A model generated the notes under the pieces. The model saw only the letters and a list, made by a program, of their open reading frames with translations, made no database searches and was not told the origin of the DNA. From Pollenia angustigena (lineage: Eukaryota; Arthropoda; Insecta; Diptera; Polleniidae): 64,000 nucleotides of DNA. A program made the translations under genes and the position numbers. How positions within the stretch are numbered: position 1 is the first letter of the stretch; the number at the start of each line of letters is the position of its first letter. Below are positions 56,543 through 64,000 of this stretch, in pieces. The stretch covers positions 220,018,208 through 220,082,207 of the forward strand of contig OV884058.1 in assembly GCA_930367215.1 (NCBI GenBank). The letters run 5' to 3'.

Positions 56543-57569
56543 CATGTTAGTCTTTCTTTTTCTTGTTGACCTTTTTCACCACAACTTGAAGGACAAATGT
56601 ACACATAGAGCTCGTGCCTTAGCTTTAACAATAATTAGTATTGTGGTCATATTTTGTTGAACTATTTATGGGTTTTTATCCAAATTTTCAATATTTTTAA
56701 TCGGTCATAAGTTCATCAAATTTAATTTTCATTAAATCATTCTTATGAAGAAAGGAATTTTACAGCATGAAAATTAATTAAAATTGTTATTGATAATCTT
56801 TCATTCCTCGAACCCTGGCCAACAGGTTACCATGACATGTTTCGATCGCAACCACTCGATCTCTTCAGATGGACTTGCCGTCTTACACTCGCAGCTATCG
56901 ACGACTGCTGACGTCAATAGTCAAACATCAATCCTTAAACCAAATTGTATTTTTAACCTTTGGTAGATCGAAATTTGCTTTTTTGAATGATTTTCCATTG
57001 TTATTTTGATTTAACATGTTTTTCCTTTACCTCTGTTTTTTCGTACTTTTTGTCAAGAATTCTTCTTGAAGTACAAAGTACATTTTTGTTTTTTCATGTT
57101 TGTGTTTCTTTTTCTTGTTGACCTTTTTCAGCACAACTTGAAGGACAAATGTACACATAGAGCTCGTGCCTTAGCTTTAACAATAATTAGTATTGTGGTC
57201 ATTTTGTTGAACTATTTATGGTTTTTTATCCAAATTTTCAATATTTTTAATCAAATTTAATTTTCATTTAATTATTTTTATGAATAAAGGACTTTTTCAA
57301 CATGAAAATAAATTTAAATTGTTATTGATATTCATTCATTTTTGGAATTTTCATATCCAAAACTAGTTCTTAAAAACACTACAGATTTCATATCCATTAT
57401 TTATTATTTCTTTCTTAATGAGAATTTGACGAGCCGTCTACTTACTTTGCTACTAGAAAAAGTACTTATTTTTGTTCGAGATGTCCCAAAAGTAATCCTT
57501 TATAATTTAGCCTATTATAATCTAAAAAATAAGGTTTTTTTATACTTAAAATTTTTATAAAAATAAATA

Positions 57570-57740
57570 GTTACACAAAGTCAATAAAGATAGACTAGCT
57601 CTCTACCAGCTAGTCTACGGGGGCAGTGTAGTAGTGTATGTAGTGTATTAAAACACTATGTTTTTTGACTATAATGACATTTTTATTGTCATAATGAAAA
57701 TATAAATTTTTCTGTATATTTAAGATATAATAATAAAGTT
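57570..57740 (-). repeat. Family C fragment
   Basis: TAGACTAGCTCTCTACCAGC and GGGGGCAGTGTAG, then ACATTTTTATTGTCATAATG, follow the order of family C copy 2 near 13460-13500 and 15818-15850. Termini are absent. Confidence 0.65.
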
Positions 57741-58427
57741 ATTATTTAATATATAACTAATAATCCAAAAAGTGGCGAATAAAGCTACAAAGTAATGAAT
57801 TCTTGAAGTCATTAAAAGTAGGATTGTAAGTAAAGTTTTTGCTGGGTATATCAGGCTGAAGGTCTGAGTGAATATTTTTTAAGTTATAATATAATTTTTG
57901 TAATTATAGCTGTAACTCTTAATAAATAGATTAGATTATTTTAAAGTTCTGCATGAAAACAATTTGCAATGAGACTGTAAGTTAAAATATAATTACATAA
58001 ACACAATAATAACACACAACGAAAAATTAAAACAATATAAACATTCGAGTAGGACAGAGAAAATGCAATTGCAACGAATTTTCAAAACACTATAATATAA
58101 ATTAGAAAATATCTTAAAAAATATGCTTAAAACTCAGATCAGTTACTGAAATGTTGTACATAAACTCAGACAAGAATCGAACCTTTAACCCTCAAACTAG
58201 TATCCAGCTTACACCCTACTCTAGCTTTAATGTTCAATTGCGCTTTTTTGTATTTTAAGTCATATTAAGCAAAAAAATTACTTTTAGGAGAATCTTAAAA
58301 AAATATAAAAATTGATTTCAATTAAAAAATTTGAGATATTAATTGAAATTTTGAAATTTTAATTAGGCTTAAGCTTTAGTTCATCATTTGGGGTTATGGA
58401 AAAGTGACGCGAATACAAATGAGTTAT
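57741..58427. other. AT-rich DNA with element G end
   Basis: GTAAGTAAAGTTTTTGCTGG near 57828-57847 equals the right end of element G (59234-59677). The remainder is AT-rich and unassigned. Confidence 0.5.
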
Positions 58428-58720
58428 CATATTGTACACACAGCCAATCCTTTTCAAATGACAACCTCACCCTCTGTCCAGAAAGGACTTGGTGACCCCT
58501 GTTTTTGACAAACGAGGCCCTGTCGACCGATCTTAGGCGGTATAACCTTAACAACCGCACAGAGGAAATTCTGTTGCCAACCTGGAGTGTCAGCGAACCC
58601 TCAATGGCCAAAGTGCGTCTCAGGAAGTAGTAGATCGCGAATGCTGGATCCTCTGAAACACTGGCTCCAAAACACAGCACGTTTGGGTGCTTAGATAGCA
58701 GCCCTATCACCAAACTACGG
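58428..58720 (+). pseudogene. Coding relic, unknown transposon protein
   Basis: A GC-richer patch in AT-rich DNA. One + frame, with internal stops, reads SNDNLTLCPERTW, then PLFLTNEALSTDLRRYNLNN, then RTEEILLPTWSVSEPSMAKV and RLRK, giving protein-like composition over about 90 codons. I do not recognise a catalytic motif. The context and patchy decay suggest a LINE or other retroelement fragment. The 109-codon minus frame over the same DNA is also open, but its sequence looks less protein-like to me. Neither is certain. Confidence 0.4.
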
Positions 58721-58849
58721 AACGAAGGCTAGCAACCTACGTTTCTGAACTTAAATTGCTAACGAATCGCTAAAAATTAGTCAAAATAAAACGAATTACT
58801 TGGGCGCCCTATGCTCCAGTGGGAGTTAAAGGAACATATATATATATTT

Positions 58850-59720
58850 AGTTCATCAACCTTAATTATTATCAAATTATTTTTATGCAGAAAGGATTTT
58901 GACAACATGAAATTATATCATTATTTACTGAGCTGTTAAAACCGAGCCCAGGTTTTCACGGACAGGTTGCCCTTACATGTTTCGATTGCCACCACTCAAT
59001 CTCTTCTGAGGGGTTTGAAGTTTAGCACTCACCACCATTGACGACGGCTTGCAGTCAAAAGTCAAACATCAATAATTAAAAAAGAAATTGCATTTAACCT
59101 TTGGTAGATCGAAATTTGCTTTGAATGATTATCTACTTTAATTGATTAACATGTTCTTCCTTCTACATAAAAATAATTTAATAAAAATTAAATTTGATTA
59201 AAATATCAAAATTTGGATTAAAGCCCGTAAACACCCAGGAAAAATTTTTTGATTTTTAGTAATAGGTGGTAGTTATTTCATACATTACCTGGTAAGTAGT
59301 TGTCATTACAATTGTCATTATTCTGAAAACTTTAATAAGTACTTACTAGTAATGACCTCAGCAACTACTTATTACTTCTGTTATTTTCACTACTGCATAT
59401 TTGCTTAAAGGTAACGTACTCAATAACTACTTATTAGGTCTGTTAACTAGTGATTTTTAGGCTTCTGGTAAGTTTATCGTAAGTACTTACGATTCAACTT
59501 ACTTGTAGTTAAATAAAAACTAGATATTTTTTGACTTCTAGTAAGTGTATTTTGTAAGTACTTAATTCTTTGGACACCTCGAACATAAATATGTAGTCAT
59601 TCAGCCGAAAAATAAGTAGTGTTTATTTTCTCCAACATTATTTGCTTACTTACCAGGTAAGTAAAGTTTTTGCTGGGCAGTTAAACAAAATAACCACAAT
59701 ACTAATTATTAATTAATTAA
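58850..59720. repeat. Family F unit with inversion and element G
   Basis: Plus-oriented F from about 58850 to 59163, then F sequence in reverse orientation (ATAAAAATAATTTAATAAAA, TTTGGATTAAA) to 59720. Element G sits in the inverted part. The minus-strand box reads AACCTGGGCTCGGTTTTAAC, so the tRNA-like promoter is decayed. Confidence 0.75.
59234..59677. mobile_element. Element G (444 bp)
   Basis: CCCAGGAAAAATTTTTT at the left and AAGTTTTTGCTGGG at the right, CA on both sides. Filled with repeats of AAGTACTTACTAGTAATGAC type and GGTAAGTAG. Comparison with the empty F site (CCATAAATAGTTCAAC) supports the boundaries. Confidence 0.75.
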
Positions 59721-60406
59721 AATTTTAATTAAATTTGCATCAGTATACAAATTAATAGTTTCAATTCAATATTTTTTGATGTTAACAATATTTTCTGCAG
59801 TAATGTTGTTGATATGAGTATACGTTTAATTCACTTGATTAAATTTTTAATGAAAACTGATTTTATTTTTGATTAATGGTTTTATTGAAAACAAAAAACA
59901 AAACAAAAAAAAAAACAAACACTTGGCAATCATTTTTTCTGTCTCTTATTTGGAAATACATAGTTCCAAATTGAATATATCTCTGGCACTATGACAAAAC
60001 ATCTTAAGTCGAGATAAGATAGCAAAAAAGTTTTTAACAAAAGCTCGGTGAAGCAATATTTTTTTTAAATAATAAAATAAACCCAAATTCAAGAAAAATT
60101 TCGTTTATAATACAAAATGCTAAAAACGTTAACAAAAACGTTTTTTTTTAATGAAAATTCGTATGATTAACCTTTTTAAACTTAATTTAAGATGTTTTGT
60201 CAAAATGCCACCGATATGTATGTAATAATAATTTAAAATTTTTTACCTTCATTAGAATTTTAAAAATTTATTGTAACAAAGGGTGTTTTTTCAAGACTAA
60301 TTCAACTAACGAAAAGGTTACATGTCCAACGAACAGGCTAATCGACTTGATCTACGACTTTTATAATCAGTCTACTCTGGTAAATCTATTACACTGGTTT
60401 ACAGCC
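59721..60406. other. AT-rich DNA
   Basis: No coding or element ends recognised. The + frame 60197-60439 runs into the palindrome and has no known domain. Confidence 0.5.
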
Positions 60407-61350
60407 AAAAATTACCAAGAACGCCACGTGCCTAGATAAGTTAATTTTGACCTCCTGAACACGAAAAACGCTGTAATTTTTTTTTCAAAAGTACAGTTTT
60501 TTAGATAACGGTACTTTTGTGTTTTTCGGTGTATGGTCCCACTCAAACCCTTGTGGAGCCCAACCGAAAAGTCCGATCGAGATAAATGGCATATCGTTGG
60601 AAAGGTAATTGAATGCCTTTTCCGTCGATATGCTAAGATCGAAATTTGCCTATTTTTTACGTTTTTTTCAAAATTGTTCATTTTTATTTCGTTTTTTTTT
60701 CTACGTTATAGTAAATATCTGGAATGTTTTATTATTAAACCAAATAGTTTATTTTGTTACCAACATTTTAAGCGTAATTTGAAAAAAATTGGATGAAAAA
60801 TAAAGGTTTTATTAAGGATTTTGTGGAACGACAATATTTTCATCCCATATAAAATTCCGCCTTTTTTTCAACCATCAGTTTTAACGTATTTAAAAAAAAC
60901 GGAATTTTATATGAGATGAAAAATATTGTCGTTCCACAAAATCCTTAATAAAACCTTTATTTTTCATCCGATTTTTTTCAAATTACGCTTAAAATGTTGG
61001 TAACAAAATAAACTATTTGGTTAAAAAATAAAACATTCCAGATATTTACTATAACGTAGAAAAAAAACGAAATAAAAATGAACAATTTTGAAAAAAACGT
61101 AAAAAATAGGCAAATTTCGATCTTAGCATATCGACGGAAAAGGCATTCAATTACCTTTCCAACGATATGCCATTTATCTCGATCGGACTTTTCGGTTGGG
61201 CTCCACAAGGGTTTGAGTGGGACCATACACCGAAAAACACAAAAGTACCGTTATCTAAAAAACTGTACTTTTGAAAAAAAATTACAGCGTTTTTCGTGTT
61301 CAGGAGGTCAAAATTAACTTATCTAGGCACGTGGCGTTCTTGGTAATTTT
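60407..61350. repeat. 944-bp palindrome, near-perfect arms
   Basis: AAAATTACCAAGAACGCCAC at the left is mirrored by GTGGCGTTCTTGGTAATTTT at the right. The arms of about 450-465 bp stay almost identical up to a ~30-base centre (about 60872-60900). The same MVPLKPLWSPTEK frame therefore appears on + at 60533 and on minus at 61226. It is not assigned to a gene. No flanking duplication found. Confidence 0.95.
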
Positions 61351-61929
61351 CCAAATTAAAAATTTGTAAAGCAGTGTTATGAATAGATTCACGCTTAACA
61401 ACGCTACCCAATTCTCTAAATTTACTTTGAAAACCATTCATCGATTTGCAGGAGGCCCTTAAGACTATTAAGCATAGTCCTCTATGAAAACGGCTGCACA
61501 GTGGTGAATTTAACTCAAAAGAACAAATAATACTACAGCTTCAATGTTTTCAAAATATCTATGAGGTCAATAAAAAAAATCAATTTTCCCTTCACGCCAA
61601 TAAAATTGTTTCCGTACATAAGCCCCTACAAATTTTGTTCAAAAACTAAATTGTATTAAGCAATTTTTCGAACTATTCACTTTATTGCTAAATTGTATGT
61701 ACATACAAATTACTTCATTACTAACCAAAAAATAGCTAAAGTGAAACATGTTACAGGAATACACATGATATTCTCTTAGTGTATACAATCATTCCGAAGT
61801 ATAAAGACATATCTGAAGCTTCAAATATTCGCTTAAGCAGAAATTATGTGAAATATTGAGGGAATAGGACTATTGAAAGAAAGCTTTATAAATTGAAATT
61901 TGACTCATAAAAGCACATTCGAAAAAATG
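61351..61929. other. Unassigned DNA
   Basis: Nothing recognised. Moderately AT-rich. Confidence 0.4.
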
Positions 61930-62270
61930 TTTTATATAATTAAATAATTATTAGTATTGTGGTTATTTTATTGAACTATCTATGGTTTTTAATCCAAATT
62001 TTTAATATTTTTAATTAGGCTTAAGTTCATTAAATTCAATTTTCATTAAATTATTTTTTTTTTCTTTTTCATGAAGAAAGGAATTTTACAACATGAAAAT
62101 CAATTAAAATTTACTGATAATTTTTCATTCCTGACTCAATCTGGGCTCGAACCCAGGTGTTTACGGACAGGTTACCCCGAAAATTAAATTAAAAAATAAT
62201 TTAATGAAAATTGAATTTAATGAACTTAAGCCTAATTAAAAATATTAAAAATTTGGATAATTAAATAATT
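61930..62270. repeat. Family F, inverted mini-dimer
   Basis: Plus-oriented F start from 61945 through GGGCTCGAACCCAGG (62140-62154, intact B-box on the complement), then at about 62178 it turns to reverse F sequence ending at 62262. Confidence 0.75.
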
Positions 62271-62365
62271 ATGAAAAAGAAATAATTCCCACATTCTATT
62301 TTTTCAAAAAATAAATTTTAATTAAACTAAAAAAATTTATAATTTTCCAAAATTATTTCAAAAAA
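62271..62365. other. AT-rich spacer
   Basis: No features. Confidence 0.5.
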
Positions 62366-62977
62366 ATATATGGTAATAATAATCAGTATTGTGGTTATTT
62401 TGTTGAACTATTTATGGTTTTTAATCCAAATTTTTTAATATTTTTAATTAGGCTAAAGTTCATCAAATTTAATTTTCATTAAATTATTTTTATGAAGAAA
62501 GGAATTTTACAACATGAAATTATTTAAAATTAGTGATAATTTTTCATTCTTGACTGAAGCTGGGCTCGAACCCAGGCGTTTTTACGGATAGGTTACCCTT
62601 ACATGTTGCGATTACAACCACTCAATCTCTTCAGAGGGCTTTCCGTTTAACACCCGCAGCCATCGACGACTGCGGACGTCAATAGTCAAACATCAATCCT
62701 TAAACCAAATTGTATTTAACCTTTGGTAGGTCGAAATTTGCTTTGAATGATTATCTATCTTTAATTTATTTTACATGTTTTTCCTTACTTCTGTTTTTTC
62801 GTACTTTTGTCAAGAATTCTTCTTGAAGTTCAAAGTACATTTTTTTTTGTTGTTCATTTTTTTGCCTTTCTTTCTTCTTGTTGACCTTTTTCAGCACAAC
62901 TTGAAGGACAAATGCAAACATAGAGCTCGTGCCTTAGCTTTAACAATAATCAGTATTGTGGTTATTTTGTTGAACTA
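62366..62977 (+). repeat. Family F unit, last plus-oriented copy
   Basis: AATAATCAGTATTGTGG at 62366 and again at 62946 gives a unit of about 580 bp. The complement has CTGGGTTCGAGCCCAGC, an intact B-box. The + frame 62775-62978 is the recurring F frame. Confidence 0.85.
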
Positions 62978-63560
62978 AAATGAAAATTAAATTTGGTGAA
63001 CTTTAGCCTAATTAAAAATATTAAAAAATTTGGATTAAAAACCATAAATAGTTCAACAAAATAACTACAATACTGATTGTGTAAGCTTAGGCACGAGCTC
63101 TATGTTTGCATTTGTCCTTCAAGTTGTGCTGAAAAAGGTCAACAAGAAGAAAGAAAGACAAAAAAATTAACAACAAAAAAAAATGTACTTTGAACTTCAA
63201 GAGAGAATTCTTGACAAAAGTACGAAAAAACAGAAGTAAGGAAAAACATGTGAAATAAATTAAAGATAGATAATCATTCAAAGCAAATTTCGACCTACCA
63301 AAGGTTAAATACAATTTGGTTTAAGGATTGATGTTTGACTATTGACGTCAGCAGTCGTCGATGGCTGCGGGTGTTAAACGGAAAGCCTTCTGAAGAGATT
63401 GAGTGGTTGCAATCGAAACATGTAAGGGTAACCTATCCGTAAAAACGCCTGGGTTCGAGCCCAGCGTCAGTCAAGAATGAAAAATTATCGATAAATTTTA
63501 ATTAATTTCATGTTGTAAAATTTCTTTCTTCATAAAAATAATTTAATGAAAATTAAATAT
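62978..63560 (-). repeat. Family F, reversed units facing the previous copy
   Basis: From 62978 on, F sequence runs in the opposite direction and mirrors 62366-62977, including the tRNA-like block (GATTGAGTGGTTGCAATCG and GGGTTCGAGCCCAGC on + at about 63395-63465). The minus frame 63087-63314 is the same recurring frame as at 62775. Confidence 0.85.
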
Positions 63561-64000
63561 GGTAATAATTATAAAATTTTATTAACACAAAATTTTTATT
63601 AGAAAAGCTACCAACTTAAAAATGCCCCCATATTCATAAACTATGCTCTGGCCACCGCAGTATTGTCAAGTTTGATCGGGGGTTCCAATTATTGACGAGT
63701 TGTGTGGTGTAAAAACGGAGTCACTGTCGACTCTACTTGCAGCACGCCTAGTTCTGTGCGTGCTACCACGTAAACCAACCAACCATTCACAAGCTATAAA
63801 TAAATTTAACAAACGTTTGTTAGTCAATATTTTTATAAAAGTTTATTTTCTAGAGTTTTTCGAGTAAAAAAATTCAAATTAAAAAGTACCTACAATTAAA
63901 AGAATTTAAGAATCCGGCCGATTTTTCCCTACGTAAGTATACATATACATAAGTGAAGAAAACAAATTTACTTGTATTTATTTTTCTTTTGGATGAGGCT
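63561..64000. other. Unassigned DNA at window end
   Basis: Mixed composition around 63640-63780, no frame of note, no element ends seen. Confidence 0.4.

Larger units (their letters stand above)
54375..57300 (+). repeat. Family F tandem array with nested insertions
   Basis: AATTAGTATTGTGG at 54380, 56632 and 57185 marks three units. The last two are 553 bp apart. The first is split by the mariner (54410-55339) and element E3 (55707-56542); with these removed it is close to unit length. The minus-strand tRNA-like box is degraded in some units (GGTTCGAATCTCAGG near 55500). Confidence 0.85.

Noticed and set aside
45359..63314. Recurring frame with HNLKDKC.HRARALALTIIS in several F units
   Set aside because: Recurs only because the F unit repeats; the upstream half is low-complexity hydrophobic sequence from T-rich DNA and the frame length varies among units.
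1..64000. CRISPR array, bacterial operon signals, rRNA genes, LTR retrotransposon or viral sequence
   Set aside because: No regularly spaced short repeats with unique spacers, no bacterial gene organisation, no rRNA-like sequence, and no gag-pol type frame, primer-binding site or LTR pair was seen.

Overview
This looks like non-coding, transposon-saturated nuclear DNA from a higher fly (Diptera, probably a calyptrate such as a blowfly or housefly relative). The evidence is AT-rich sequence with long A/T runs, TATG/TATA-type simple repeats, dispersed repeats with the AGTCGG...CCGACCA head common in fly genomes, and fossils of LINE, mariner (DD41D type), piggyBac, hAT, pogo-like, PIF/Harbinger-like and Helitron elements. 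I found no convincing host gene, intact RNA gene, CRISPR array or complete transposase. I recognised no LTR retrotransposon or viral sequence. All supported coding sequence is broken transposon sequence.

Layout. 1-3.3 kb: AT-rich DNA, then a non-autonomous Helitron (1408-3321) whose TATG microsatellite has received a TIR element (family C) carrying a tRNA-like segment. 3.8-9.9 kb: a dispersed fly repeat with a small MITE, a 1.47-kb palindrome (5056-6524), and a dead LINE on the minus strand (EN tail, RT, C-terminal region; 6816-8905) with an inverted duplicate of its EN tail. 10.4-12.1 kb: a pogo-like element with a Harbinger-like MITE inside it, then a 534-bp hAT MITE (family X). 12.4-17.2 kb: a Russian-doll nest in which hAT D sits in C, C in B, and B in an outer element A. 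17.2-25 kb: inverted repeat pieces, another X copy, an element (K) containing a LINE RNase H fragment with target duplication and a TIR element J, then long-TIR element S. 25.5-27.4 kb: element I holding a dimer of X with a further insertion. 28.8-33.5 kb: a LINE tail fragment, a Harbinger-like element M, and an unassigned richer region. 33.9-36.7 kb: a second copy of B with coding relics and two insertions. 37-44 kb: several MITEs, including two tiny near-perfect hairpins. 44.9-63.6 kb: a field dominated by family F, about 560 bp per unit, with a tRNA-Ser-like segment, present as tandem and inverted units. It is interrupted by or interspersed with two DD41D mariner relics, a minus-strand mariner fossil, an internally deleted piggyBac inside element W, a third E copy, and a second large palindrome (60407-61350).

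Nothing here works as a pathway. The window is a record of successive insertions, and several target duplications and empty-site comparisons allow their order to be read. No new functional system is evident. The most notable items are the four-level nest, the two large palindromes, the F family with its repeated inversion junctions, and DNA-type elements that carry tRNA-like promoters.
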